From: Brevibacillus laterosporus DSM 25
GTDB taxonomy: Bacteria > Bacillota > Bacilli > Brevibacillales > Brevibacillaceae
Direction: 5' to 3'
NCBI RefSeq assembly: GCF_002706795.1
Contig: NZ_CP017705.1
Location: forward strand, 1,802,001-1,866,000
Length of the DNA stretch: 64,000 bases
A program made the position numbers and the translations under genes. Positions 9,378 through 19,300 of the stretch are shown piece by piece; position 1 is the stretch's first letter, and every line of letters starts with the position of its first letter. The notes under the pieces are model-generated. The model was not told where the DNA came from and did not search any database. It was given only the letters and a program-made list of their open reading frames with translations.

Positions 9378-10343
9378 TTAACTCAATCGTTTCAGGCATT
9401 CCATTATACCTTGTTCATATGGGGTATGTACAATACGCCCAAGCTCGCGTTCATATTTACTACCATCCAGTTGGATGGTAGATTCTGTAACATACATCAT
9501 CTCCACCATTTCTCGCATAAAGGGCTGGAACCAGCCTAGCACTGTCATTAATTTGCGCACGATAGGAAGGATGAAATTGTTTCTTCCATTATATAGACGC
9601 GCTATCTCCCTGATTTGTTGTGCTGAGATCGTCCCAGCGCCTGGAATATTCCAAGTCGTTCCATACGTATTCGGGCGTTTAGCCAATTGGACAATCGCTT
9701 GTGCTGCATCAGGTGTATAGATGTATTCACGCTTGATAGTAGTATCACCAATAAAAATACTGGGCTTCCCTTTCGCCATAGACTCCAACGTAACATGTAA
9801 AAAGGTATTAGTAGCGTGCGGACCATAAAAGTCAGGTAAATGAACGAGCATACATGGAGTACCTGACTCATGTGCTTTCCACACAAGCTGTTCCATCTGT
9901 AAGCGAATCTTGCCCTTGGTCGTATGTGGTTCTTTAGAGTGCTGTTCATTTACCAGTGGTGCTTTGGCCCTGCCATATGCATAGATGTTGTCGATCACAA
10001 CTACTTTCGCCCCATGATGCTTGGCGGCAGTTAAGACATTGTGCATTAAAACAGGATGACCTGTTTTCCATTCCGGATAAGGAACACTGACACAATGAAA
10101 AATCACATCCACACCTGTAGCAGCTTGTAGTAAATCTTCTAGGCAGTAGGCATCTCCCGTATATAAGGACAGAGTTGGAGAGTAGTCTAATTCTTTTGCT
10201 TCCAATTCCCATTCTGCTTGTAATTTCGTCAGCTTTTTATCAGAACGTGCAAAAGCTACCGTATGAATACCATTGCGAAGTAATTCTAAAACTAATTCTG
10301 TTCCAATACTACCTGTAGCTCCGAATACCAATGCTTTGTTCAT
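9378..10343 (-). CDS. NAD(P)-dependent epimerase/dehydratase (extended SDR)
   Basis: A 321-residue extended short-chain dehydrogenase. The N-terminal nucleotide-binding motif GATGSIGTE starts at residue 8, and a YGRAK sequence supplies the YxxxK catalytic pair. Later motifs include VHLPDFYGP and NIPGAG, typical of nucleotide-sugar epimerase-like enzymes. The substrate is not evident. The ATG at 10343 follows AAGGAGA with 8-base spacing. A 22-base operator almost identical to the one in front of the neighbouring tetR gene lies immediately upstream. The enzyme is therefore probably the regulated target of that repressor and may act on the same inducer. Confidence 0.85.
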   Translation of the reverse strand: MNKALVFGATGSIGTELVLELLRNGIHTVAFARSDKKLTKLQAEWELEAKELDYSPTLSLYTGDAYCLEDLLQAATGVDVIFHCVSVPYPEWKTGHPVLMHNVLTAAKHHGAKVVVIDNIYAYGRAKAPLVNEQHSKEPHTTKGKIRLQMEQLVWKAHESGTPCMLVHLPDFYGPHATNTFLHVTLESMAKGKPSIFIGDTTIKREYIYTPDAAQAIVQLAKRPNTYGTTWNIPGAGTISAQQIREIARLYNGRNNFILPIVRKLMTVLGWFQPFMREMVEMMYVTESTIQLDGSKYERELGRIVHTPYEQGIMECLKRLS

Positions 10344-10358
10344 GCTATTCTCTCCTTT

Positions 10359-10380
10359 TTTAACCAATGGTCAATTAATA
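10359..10380. promoter_or_regulatory. Predicted TetR operator, copy 1 (epimerase gene)
   Basis: The imperfect palindrome TTAACCA-A-TGGTCAA with flanks is identical at 21 of 22 bases to the copy at 11149-11170. It lies between the hairpin at 10387-10417 and the epimerase ribosome-binding site. Confidence 0.8.
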
Positions 10381-10386
10381 TTTAAG

Positions 10387-10417
10387 AAAAAACTCGACTA
10401 CTGCCGAGTTATTTTTT
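10387..10417 (-). terminator. Terminator between tetR and the epimerase gene
   Basis: AACTCG and CGAGTT form a 6-bp stem with T-runs on both sides, so it could act in both directions. It separates tetR from the epimerase gene. Confidence 0.6.
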
Positions 10418-10517
10418 CGATGGTTTCTTGTTTCATCTATTGTTTATTTTTTAGCTTTCTTTCGCTATTGTTCATGACGTTGCTTATTTACTCAATTCGC
10501 TTCATTCAAGCCTCACG

Positions 10518-11114
10518 CTAGCCAATCAATTGGCTAGCTAGGTATCGTACATGCACCTTTACAAGTGCCTCCACATCTTCATACGTTTGCTTCGTTTGAA
10601 TATAATGAACGACAAATCCATGTAAAGAGAGGAATATAACCCATGGTATTGTGTACATGTTTCCTATCTTTTGTAGCGTATCTCCCGCTGCTTCCCTTAC
10701 TAGGCTTGCAAAGGTTTCATAGCAACTGTCCTGTTCTGGCCGAGCGTACTGCTGAGTCTCTGGTTCGTTCGAACAAAACATCATTTCATAATGATGTGGA
10801 TGGCTAAGACCAAAATGGATGAAGGTCTCCATCAGAGATTCTAATTTATGTTGAGGCTGCCTCTCTGTATCTGTTTGGTCAATTGATTTTTTCATTTGTT
10901 CCTGTAACGTACGGTAGTCCTCTTGCACAATAGCATTAAATAGCTCAGCTTTTTCTTTGAAATGATAATAAAGTGACCCGTGGCTATAGCCTAGTTTTTG
11001 TGCAATACTTCGCATAGAAACCGCTCGATAGCCTTGTGTTGCAAATAGTTCCCGAGCTACTTTTACAATCTGTTCACGGCTCAGTTCCTTAGCTACCGCC
11101 TTTCTTGCCGCCAT
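10518..11114 (-). CDS. TetR/AcrR-family transcriptional regulator
   Basis: A 198-residue repressor. The N-terminal helix-turn-helix region (about residues 14-60) includes ARELFATQGYRAVSMRSIAQ and LGYSHGSLYYHFKEKAELF, both typical of the family. The C-terminal ligand domain is not recognisable to a subfamily, so the inducer is unknown. The start has AAGGAG 10 bases upstream. A copy of a 22-base palindrome lies between its promoter and start codon and another in front of the adjacent epimerase gene, which indicates autoregulation plus control of that enzyme. Confidence 0.92.
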   Translation of the reverse strand: MAARKAVAKELSREQIVKVARELFATQGYRAVSMRSIAQKLGYSHGSLYYHFKEKAELFNAIVQEDYRTLQEQMKKSIDQTDTERQPQHKLESLMETFIHFGLSHPHHYEMMFCSNEPETQQYARPEQDSCYETFASLVREAAGDTLQKIGNMYTIPWVIFLSLHGFVVHYIQTKQTYEDVEALVKVHVRYLASQLIG

Positions 11115-11148
11115 CGTGCTTCACTCCTTATGAACTCACTTCAATTTA

Positions 11149-11170
11149 TTTAACCAGTGGTCAATTAATA
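11149..11170. promoter_or_regulatory. Predicted TetR operator, copy 2 (tetR autoregulation)
   Basis: TTAACCA-G-TGGTCAA with flanking bases matches copy 1 at 21 of 22 positions. It starts about 5 bases downstream of the tetR -10 box, so a bound repressor would block initiation. Confidence 0.82.
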
Positions 11171-11175
11171 CTTCG

Positions 11176-11204
11176 AGTATATCCTTATATTCATTACTTG
11201 TCAA
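11176..11204 (-). promoter_or_regulatory. Sigma-A promoter of tetR
   Basis: -35 TTGACA (11199-11204), a 17-base spacer and -10 TATACT (11176-11181) on the minus strand. Confidence 0.82.
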
Positions 11205-11327
11205 AGGATAAATAGCCGTTATTTTCTCACGACATCAGAAAGAATACATAATCAAATCAAATTGCTTCCTTATTATATGCCTTCTTTACGCAGGGTATTT
11301 TCAGCTTTAATCCTCTGTGTCTATATA

Positions 11328-11356
11328 CAAAAAAACGAGCGTATAGCTCGCTCGTC
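11328..11356 (-). terminator. Terminator of the MATE transporter gene
   Basis: ACGAGCG and CGCTCGT form a stem followed by TTTTTTT on the minus strand, just after the transporter stop codon. Confidence 0.9.
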
Positions 11357-11384
11357 TCATTTGTCGTTTATCATCCTCTAATTC

Positions 11385-12755
11385 TTACTCCATAGTACCC
11401 TCGCCAGTACTTCTCGCGGTTTTCTTCTGCAAATGCAACAATCGCCACATGAGGAAAACAGCTCCAACGGCAAGACCGGCAATTAACCCAATCCAATAAC
11501 CGAATGCACCTAAATCCGTAATTTGTACTAATAAAAATCCAAGTGGTAGACCAATCACCCAATAGGAAATCAAAGCGACAATAAAAGTAATGTTCACGTC
11601 TTTATAGCCGCGTAGTGCCCCTTGAATTGGTGCAGCAATCGCATCAGACAACTGGAAAAAGATGGCGTACAATAAGAAGTGCTGAGCCAGCTCAAATACC
11701 TCAATGTCATTCGTGTAAAGGGATGCCACTTCTTTATTGAAGATAACCAAAGCTCCTGAAAATAATAACCCCAGTGTTACGGCAATTCCGATTCCTAAAT
11801 AACTGTACTGACGCGCATCCTTAAGTCGTTTTGCTCCTACCTCATGACCAACCACAATCGTTAATGCCATGGCGATACTCATCGGTATCATATATAGGAA
11901 GGAAGCAAAATTCATTGCCACCTGATGCGCCGCAATCGTAATGGTATCGAATCGGCTCATCAGCAGGGTAACAGCCGCAAAAATACTCGTCTCAAAGAAA
12001 ATAGAGAATCCAATCGGCAAGCCTAATTTTAAAATTTCTCCCCAGGTCTTAAAGGAGAGCTTATAAAGCCTACTAAACAATCCATACTCCTTAAAATTTC
12101 CAACACGTAAAATAACAAAACAAGTAATGATCAAAATGATCCAATAGGTAACAGCCGTCGCTATCCCTGCCCCAACCCCACCTAATCGTGGAAAGCCAAA
12201 TTTACCGAAGATTAACAAGTAATTTAATACAACATTAATCGGTAAAGAGATTAGGGAGATAAACATGGTAACTCTAGTCTCGCCCAAAGCATCGATGAAA
12301 CAACGTAAAACGGTGTAGACAAAGAGAGGAATAATACCAAAAGCAAGTGCTAATAAAAAACTCTGAGCTATCCGGTGTACCTCTGGCTCCAGCTTCATTC
12401 CCGTAAGGATAGAAGGAATGGCAAATATACCAATTAGTATTACAGAGAGGGAAATTGCCACGCCTAGATAAATTCCTTGAAAAACAGTATAAGGAACCTT
12501 CTCCTTCTTCTGTGCCCCAATCATTTGAGCAACGATTGGAGTGACCGCTAATAGAATGCCGTTCAACCCGGTGAAAACAGGCGCCCATATACTGGTTGCA
12601 ATTGCTACGCCCGCTAAATCATTCGCCCCAGCATGTCCTGACATAATCGTATCAAAGAAGGACATCGCAAACAGAGCCACTTGTGTAACCATGATCGGCA
12701 AAAGAATGAGTAAAAAATGTTTCGATTTTTGAGATAAGTTGTAGGTTTGATTCAT
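11385..12755 (-). CDS. MATE-family efflux transporter (NorM-like)
   Basis: A 456-residue integral membrane protein with about 12 hydrophobic segments in two homologous halves, the standard MATE size and layout. The N-terminal motif [20 protein letters not shown] and the PIVAQMIGA segment are typical of Na+- or H+-coupled MATE exporters (NorM group). Such proteins export cationic drugs or metabolites; the substrate here is unknown. The ATG has AGGGG about 7 bases upstream. An extended -10 lies at 12795-12803 and a strong terminator follows, so it is a single-gene unit. Confidence 0.92.
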   Translation of the reverse strand: MNQTYNLSQKSKHFLLILLPIMVTQVALFAMSFFDTIMSGHAGANDLAGVAIATSIWAPVFTGLNGILLAVTPIVAQMIGAQKKEKVPYTVFQGIYLGVAISLSVILIGIFAIPSILTGMKLEPEVHRIAQSFLLALAFGIIPLFVYTVLRCFIDALGETRVTMFISLISLPINVVLNYLLIFGKFGFPRLGGVGAGIATAVTYWIILIITCFVILRVGNFKEYGLFSRLYKLSFKTWGEILKLGLPIGFSIFFETSIFAAVTLLMSRFDTITIAAHQVAMNFASFLYMIPMSIAMALTIVVGHEVGAKRLKDARQYSYLGIGIAVTLGLLFSGALVIFNKEVASLYTNDIEVFELAQHFLLYAIFFQLSDAIAAPIQGALRGYKDVNITFIVALISYWVIGLPLGFLLVQITDLGAFGYWIGLIAGLAVGAVFLMWRLLHLQKKTARSTGEGTME

Positions 12756-12794
12756 AATTGACCCCTGTATTTTTTTGGATAATTACAAAGTCTA

Positions 12795-12803
12795 ATTATA
12801 ACA
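12795..12803 (-). promoter_or_regulatory. Extended -10 promoter of the MATE gene
   Basis: TGTTATAAT on the minus strand is an extended -10 (TG-N-TATAAT) about 40 bases before the start codon. No good -35 is visible. Confidence 0.5.
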
Positions 12804-12931
12804 TAGTTTGGGTTTTTAATTGGTAGTTTATGTGAGGATAAAAACCTTTTGAACTAATAAATAGGATAAAAAATTACATTTTACTTAGTTTATTTCAATT
12901 TTGTCTATAAAATTTCTACAGTTTTTCTTAA

Positions 12932-13404
12932 TCGGAAAAAATTTGTACTTCTGATGAGCTTAATAACTATCTAACTGGTGTAGATAACTTTAAGTATAAA
13001 GTAGTTGTTTTAAAAAACAATGAAAAGTTTACATTTGTCTAGTAACCGCTACAGTTTTGGATGATCAAGTAGTTATAGAAATTACGTTCCCTATAGAGGT
13101 ATAATTGTTTATTTTAGAGCTTTAGATCGAGATAAGGACTGATATTGGTGGATATCATTTTGCCAGGCTTACGAATCAGAAAAGGTTCCTCGTTATACGG
13201 CAGCTGGAATTGTTGTCACAACATTTGTACATATGACTAAAATACTAGATCAAATGATACCGGAAATAAAAATAAAGGGTCAACGGTATATTTTCGAGAT
13301 AGTATTAATTAAGTTTTTTAAAGGTATGGGTATGAGAGGAAGATAGAGACATTGTTAGCGAGGTTGTAGAAGTGGCTTTTCCTTCAGAAGGCCTTGATAT
13401 ATAA
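12932..13404 (+). pseudogene. Decayed protein-coding gene of unknown family
   Basis: On the plus strand a coding-like sequence can be followed only by switching frames. The first piece includes SDELNNYLTGVDNFKYK and VVVLKNNEKFTFV, then meets TAG. The next reads VTATVLDDQVVIEITF and shifts into PYRGIIVYFRALDRDKD. After an in-frame TGA comes YWWISFCQAYESEKVPRY, and the reading ends KFFKGMGMRG, then (another shift) DIVSEVVEVAFPSEGLDI and TAA. About 155 codons with at least two frameshifts and two internal stops. No start or ribosome-binding site is clear. I do not recognise the family. It is the only plus-strand coding trace between the MATE and S-layer genes, in an AT-rich stretch that otherwise appears empty (12804-12931 and 13405-13456). 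Confidence 0.6.
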
Positions 13405-13456
13405 GATGAAAGTTGTGTTTTCATCAATTAGAATTACAAAAATTAATGTAATTAGA

Positions 13457-13497
13457 GACCCCCTTAGAATGGCATTTATACCTTATCTAAGGGGGTC
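13457..13497 (-). terminator. Long-stem hairpin downstream of the OWP-like gene
   Basis: GACCCCCTTAGA and TCTAAGGGGGTC form a perfect 12-bp stem around an 18-base loop, between the decayed gene and the S-layer gene. There is no long T-run on either side, so it could terminate both converging units or protect the S-layer mRNA 3' end. Confidence 0.7.
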
Positions 13498-13542
13498 CTC
13501 TTTAATTACTCAATTGAGTTTATAAACAGCACTTCGTAGTTA

Positions 13543-16257
13543 TTAAGATTGAAGAACGATAGAAGTGTCTTTTTCAGAGCCACTAGTAATTGTAATAACT
13601 ACTTTACCAGCATTTCCATTTGTTCCTTCTGCAGCTACTGCTGTTACGCCTGCTGGTAATGTAGCACCACTGATTGCTTGGTTTGCTTTGGTTACTGTGG
13701 TATTTACATCAGTATCCCATTCAAGGTTTAATCCCTGAATTGTACCTTTTGCATCTGCTACTTTTTCAGCATCTGTTTTTACCGATGTCTGAGCAGCTTT
13801 TACTTTTACAGTAAATGTTTTGTCTTTAGTAACAGTACCTTTTGCAATTGTTGCAGTTAATTCGACATCTGTATCTGCTGCTTGGCGGGTTACTTTTGCT
13901 TTGTTACCATTCTCTACCTTGATAACAGTTGCATTTTTGGAAGCCCAAGTAATGCTTGTTCCATTTAGTTGAGTAGTTAAATCAAAATCACTTTCAACAG
14001 CATCAATTGTTTCACTACCAGCGAATGAGAGTGTTAAACCAGCTAGAGCGTTATCAACTACTTGAGCATCAGAAAGTCCTGCTACTTTCACATCAATGAT
14101 AGCGTTAGTTTTTACTTCATATTCTTTACTTCCGATTTTTACTTTAAGATCAGTTACCACTAAGCTAGCTTTTCCTTCAGCTTTAGCGTTAATTGTATTA
14201 GTAAAAGCAGCAGAAGAATCAACTACATCAGTTGCATCGGAAAAGAATTTAATTCCTGTAATTTCTGCAGTCTTGTTAACTTTACCTTCAAAGGTAACTT
14301 CGAAGTAGTTATTTTTTAATTTATCAAGAATATTGTCACCAGCAGTAACATCTAATGCTTGACCAATTTGAGTAACAGCAGGTTTTGGTTCAGAATCTTT
14401 TACATCCAAAGACTTGGAGTAAATTTCCAAATTACCAACTTTAACTTTCACTGTATAAGTTTCACCAGCATTAAAATCAGCAGCATTAACTTCTTTTGAA
14501 ATAGCTACATCTTTGTAATCAGTTACTTCTTTTCCATCTTTATCAAAAATAGTGTATGTTACACCAGTTTCAATAGGATCACCTGTAGCTGTTCCATTTG
14601 CATCTACACCATAAACAGATAGTTTAAACTTAGAGTTTTCAGCAACGTGTTTATCAAGCTCAGCTTTGAATCCTTCAACAACATAGTCGTTGATTACTCC
14701 AGCTTCTTTAACATTTACTGTTAAAGTTACTTTTTTGTCAGTATTAGCTGCGCTGAACTCAACAACTGCTGTACCGGCTTTCTTAGGTTTGATAGAGAAT
14801 GTAGCTTCACCATTAGATGCATTTGCAGACGCATCGATGGAAATCACATCTTCTCCACCAGGTTTCACAGAAGCATTAATAACTTGTGCTCCTGTAAAAG
14901 CGTCATTGAATTGGTCTTTTAGAGAAACTTTTACAGTTTGAGCAGTAGTTACTTTATCAGATACATCAAGTTGGTTCTTATCTAAGCTGATTGAACCTAG
15001 TTTTGCTTCTTCTCCAACTTGAATAGTTACGATTTCATTAATTTTACCAGCTTTGATGCGAACATCAGCGCTTCCTGCTTTAATCGGAGTTAATTTACCA
15101 GATGCTCTATCAACAAGTAAAACATCCTTATTTAAAGACTCAAATTCTGCAGGATTATCACTATATTTGCCAAATTGATCTTGTGCATTGATAGAAATAA
15201 CTTTATCTTGTTTAATTTTAACAATATGAACAGGTTTAAAATCAGTTGCTTTCCAATCATCTTCAGCTAATTTAGCATCTGCAATTGTAAAGTCATTAAG
15301 CTTAGTTGCAACATTTGCAGTTCCTTCTACAGTAATTCGGTTACTCTTGACAACAGTTCCATCTGCTTTTGTGTAAGTAACAACCACAAAGGCAACTTGA
15401 GGAGTGTCTAACTTAATTGTTTTATTATCCCGATCAATTGCACCAGGGATTGAAGACTCAAATTCTACTTTAGTATCAGCAGTAATATCTAGACCAGCTG
15501 CATCAAGTACTTTGTAATCAAGTAGAGTTGGAGCCTTAACAGGAATAGTCATATTTGAAGCTTCAATTTTTGCAACTTCACCTACAACAAAATCAAAATC
15601 TTTTGTTAGAACTTTATCCCCAGATTTATAGGAGATTGTATAAGTTGACTTAGATTTCAAAGGATCGTAGAAGTTTAATGTTACTTCTTTTTTATCTGCA
15701 GAAAGAGTAGCTGCTTGGATGTATTGCTTTGTTCCACTATCTTTAGCTACTACTGTAAATACATCACGATCTACAGATTCAATTGCGTTATGCAATTTAA
15801 CTACAACAGTTTTGCTGTTAGTAGCACCTACGCTATCAACTACCAAATCGCCAGGAGCAACTGGTTTTTGCTCAGGTTGCATTTCTTTTTCAGTAGAAAC
15901 TTCACCTTTATCACTTACAGCGTAGAAACCTTCTTCGCCACCGATTTTTTCGAAGTCTTCGCTAGTTACTGTTTTGTATTCAGCTTCTTTACCAGCTAGT
16001 TTAGCATCAATCAATTCTTGCAAAGTAGCTACTTTACCATCCCAGTTTACATAAAGAACGCTGTTTTCAACATTCTCTAGACCGGAATCATATAAATCTG
16101 CGATTAGCATTGCATTTTGTTTAATGAATGCATCGTCAGAATAGAATCTGTCCACTTTTCCACCAATATAAATTCCGCCAGATGCTGCGAAAGCAGAAGT
16201 AGCCATGCTAGTTACTAGTGCTGTAGATAGCACTGATAGGATTACTTTTTTATTCAC
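13543..16257 (-). CDS. S-layer outer wall protein-like surface protein
   Basis: A 904-residue exported protein. The signal peptide MNKKVILSVLSTALVTSMAT... ends at AFA-A near residue 24, and the mature start GGIYIGGKVDRFYS resembles Brevibacillus outer wall protein (OWP). The rest is a string of beta-rich immunoglobulin-like and bacterial Ig-like modules rich in Thr, Val, Lys and Asp with almost no Cys, typical of S-layer subunits. No SLH domain is visible, so it would be held by contact with the SLH-bearing middle wall protein encoded upstream. Translation starts at GTG 16257 with GGAGGGG 6 bases before it. It is second in the S-layer operon, 133 bases after the MWP-like gene, and a perfect palindrome lies in that gap. 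Confidence 0.88.
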   Translation of the reverse strand: MNKKVILSVLSTALVTSMATSAFAASGGIYIGGKVDRFYSDDAFIKQNAMLIADLYDSGLENVENSVLYVNWDGKVATLQELIDAKLAGKEAEYKTVTSEDFEKIGGEEGFYAVSDKGEVSTEKEMQPEQKPVAPGDLVVDSVGATNSKTVVVKLHNAIESVDRDVFTVVAKDSGTKQYIQAATLSADKKEVTLNFYDPLKSKSTYTISYKSGDKVLTKDFDFVVGEVAKIEASNMTIPVKAPTLLDYKVLDAAGLDITADTKVEFESSIPGAIDRDNKTIKLDTPQVAFVVVTYTKADGTVVKSNRITVEGTANVATKLNDFTIADAKLAEDDWKATDFKPVHIVKIKQDKVISINAQDQFGKYSDNPAEFESLNKDVLLVDRASGKLTPIKAGSADVRIKAGKINEIVTIQVGEEAKLGSISLDKNQLDVSDKVTTAQTVKVSLKDQFNDAFTGAQVINASVKPGGEDVISIDASANASNGEATFSIKPKKAGTAVVEFSAANTDKKVTLTVNVKEAGVINDYVVEGFKAELDKHVAENSKFKLSVYGVDANGTATGDPIETGVTYTIFDKDGKEVTDYKDVAISKEVNAADFNAGETYTVKVKVGNLEIYSKSLDVKDSEPKPAVTQIGQALDVTAGDNILDKLKNNYFEVTFEGKVNKTAEITGIKFFSDATDVVDSSAAFTNTINAKAEGKASLVVTDLKVKIGSKEYEVKTNAIIDVKVAGLSDAQVVDNALAGLTLSFAGSETIDAVESDFDLTTQLNGTSITWASKNATVIKVENGNKAKVTRQAADTDVELTATIAKGTVTKDKTFTVKVKAAQTSVKTDAEKVADAKGTIQGLNLEWDTDVNTTVTKANQAISGATLPAGVTAVAAEGTNGNAGKVVITITSGSEKDTSIVLQS

Positions 16258-16325
16258 TTACTACCCCTCCAAATATCGTATATTGAAGTATCTAATTTGC
16301 TTGTTTACATAACATTTATGTATTA

Positions 16326-16357
16326 GATAGATTAGAGACCTAGGTCTCTAATCTATC
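16326..16357. repeat. 32-base perfect palindrome between the two S-layer genes
   Basis: Sixteen bases are followed immediately by their exact reverse complement, centred on CCTAGG at 16339-16344. There is no T-run after it on the minus strand. In the mRNA it should fold into a very stable hairpin, perhaps setting the MWP/OWP ratio or acting as a stability or processing site. Confidence 0.85.
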
Positions 16358-16390
16358 CATACATTTGCTTTATATATTGACGAGGTTAAC

Positions 16391-19300
16391 TTATTTGAAT
16401 TTGATTTTTAGATCAAATTTCTCTTTGCCTACTTTTACATAAGCTTCGTCAACTTTTTTGTAGCTCTTAGTGAATTCGAATTTACCATCTTTAACTTCTA
16501 CAGTGAATTCTTTATCGCCAAGAACGATTGTTACTTCTTCTTCATCTTTCAAATCACCAGTTAATTTACCAGAGATCTCATAACCATAAACACCTGCAAG
16601 TACTTCAGTAGCTTGTTGTGTAGTGATGTCTAGATCACCATCTTCATTTGGATCTGGTTTTTCACCATTCCATTTTTGCTTCATGAATTGATCCATTAGG
16701 GTTTCTTTGTTTTCATCTTTCTTCAGGTAACCCTCAGTTTTTGCATCGTCAGTGCTGATAACATACAATACATAATCGATATCGTCAGATTCATCATCAG
16801 TATCAACTAGTACTACATAGTCATCTGTGTCAACTCCGCCAAGGTCTTTACCGTCTTTGTCGAAGTAAACAACATCTTTGTTAAGTCTGATGCTTTCTTT
16901 CTTCTCATCAGCAGTGTTGAAGTAGATCTTTTTAGATTCTGTTTTTGTTACAAGTGCAGGAATTACAGCTTCAACACCTGCATCTTCAAATTCAGAAGTC
17001 TTGATAGCTTTGTATTCATACTCGTCACCACGAGCGTCAACGATGATTTTAACATCATCTTCTTCGATAAGCTTGTCGCTATCTACGCTGTAACGAATGA
17101 AGGTTTTCTCAAGCTTATCGCCATTGTCACCATCATATTTGAACTCGTCTTCAACCCATTTGTTGTCATCATCACGGTGTTTGATTTTTAGGTAGTCTGT
17201 GCTTCCTTTAGTGTAAGCTTCAGTAACCACACCAAACTCAGAACCAGATGCAAGACCTTTGGAATCCAATACGAATACTGATTCTAGATCACTACCGTCT
17301 ACAGTGTAGTAAACTTCAGCGTCTTTCTCAGCAACATCTTTCCATTTCAAGATCTTAGGGCTCTTAAGTTCAGGTTTGCTACCTGTAAGATCCTTAGTTC
17401 CATCAATCAATACAGTGCTGCTAGTGTATTCATATGTTTTACCGTTGATTTTAACTGTCTCATCGCTCTTCTTGGAGTTTTTGCTCCATTCAGATTTAGA
17501 CATAGATTTTACTTTGTCAGGATCTTTCATTGAAACTTTTTCAATATCACCGTTTGCATTCATCTCGATTTCTGCAAGGATGAATTTTTTGTTGTTAGAC
17601 AAAGTTAGGTAATCTTTAGCAAGTTCATCTTCTTTTTTCTTCAAGTCGCTGAACTTGTCGCCTTTTTCGTTTTTGATATATTTGCCTTCTAGTTTAACAG
17701 AAGTAGTTTTACCTTTTTCAGTAAACACTTTGAAGACATATCTATCATTTGTGTTATCCCAAACACCGGAAGTAGAAATAACAGCCAATTGTTTGCGATC
17801 GTTAGCTTCGTATCCTTCGATGTGACGAATACGGCCTACAGCGTCAAGATAGATCTTAACTTTTGTACCTTCAAGGTTCTTAACATCATCAGGAGAGATA
17901 GTGTCTTCGATTTCCTTGTCTTTGTCTTTCGCGAAAGAAGCGTTTCTGAAACGGTATTCTTTGCCGTCGATGCTGATACGGTAGTCGCTTTCAGACTTCG
18001 TACGAACTTTTTCAACTTTACCTTCTACAACCGAACGGTTAGCGAAGATTAAGATTTTGTCTTTGTTACCGTCTGCACGGTATGCATGGTAAACGTCCAT
18101 TTCTTTAAGGTCAGCCAATTTAGCTGGTTTACCATCTAAGAATACTAGGTAATCAATACCTTCTGTTTTACCATCAAGAGATAGATCTTTACCTACCAAA
18201 GTAGTGACCTTCTTGTCAGATACTTTTTTGATTAGCTCAGAACCGAAGTGGTTGTTTACCCAGTTTTGGTCGCCACTGCGATCGTCAACGATGCTTAGGT
18301 AACGAATTTCATTCTTTGTGTTAAGAACTAGCTTAACAGAATAAGCATCGTCAGCTTCTAGCAATTTTTGTAGCATTTCTTGTACATCAGATGCTTTTGT
18401 AGCACGCTCAAAGTTGAACGTTACAGTTACATCGTCAGCGAAATCGTATTTTTTATCGCTATCAAGCTCAAGAGTAAGTTTGTTGAACTTATCTTTTTTG
18501 ATTTGGTCTTTGTCTTTAGTAGGAGACAATTTTTTATTATTGTTATGGATAGCTTTGTATTTATCGAAAACAACTGTTTCGTCTTCGGAACCTTCCATCC
18601 ATACTACAGTGTTATCTTTGTCTTTGATCCATACTTGTACGCGTTGACCAGCATAGTCGTTAGCATTGATGGTGTCAGCAACTTTGTACTTCACTTTGTT
18701 GAAGAAAGAACGGCTTTCAGAAGTCAATTCTACTTCGTTGTATTTCAAAGAACCAAGACCGATTACTGGTACGTTAGAAACTGAAGGAAGATCTTCAGGT
18801 TTGTTACGATCAGTCATAGTCCATTTTGTATCGTAAACTTGTACTTTTAGGTATTCGTTTAGAAGGTTCTTACCAACAAGAACTTCGTGATTGTTGTTAG
18901 ATCCAACAACTGTTTGTTTCATTAGGTCAACGCGAAGAGAGTTGTCTAACATCTTCAATACGTCACCACGAACAGCTGGTTTGTTAGGATCGATAGTTAC
19001 GCCATTGGAAATTCCCAATGCAGACGCTTGTGCGATGAAGTTATTTGGCCAAGTACCTTTTTGAAGTGCCAATGGCTCATAACCTAGTGCACGTACTAAC
19101 ATAGTAGCTGCTTCAGCATATGTTACTGTGTTGTTTGGACGGAAAGTTTTGTCAGGATAACCTTTTGCTAGGTCTTCACTAACTGCGATGCTAACCCAAC
19201 CTTTGAACCAGTCAGTAGCAGTAACGTCTTTAAAGAATGGATTGAAAGTTGCAGTGTTTGCTGCTTGCTCTAGTCCACGAGCACGTACCATCAAAGTAGC

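Noticed and set aside
16326-16357. Palindrome as a Rho-independent terminator between the S-layer genes
   Set aside because: No T-run follows on the minus strand, and the downstream OWP-like gene has no obvious promoter of its own, so full termination is unlikely.
18380-18784. A 134-codon open frame antisense to the MWP-like gene
   Set aside because: Phe/Val/Tyr-rich composition mirrors the Lys/Asp/Thr codons of the S-layer gene; no start signals.
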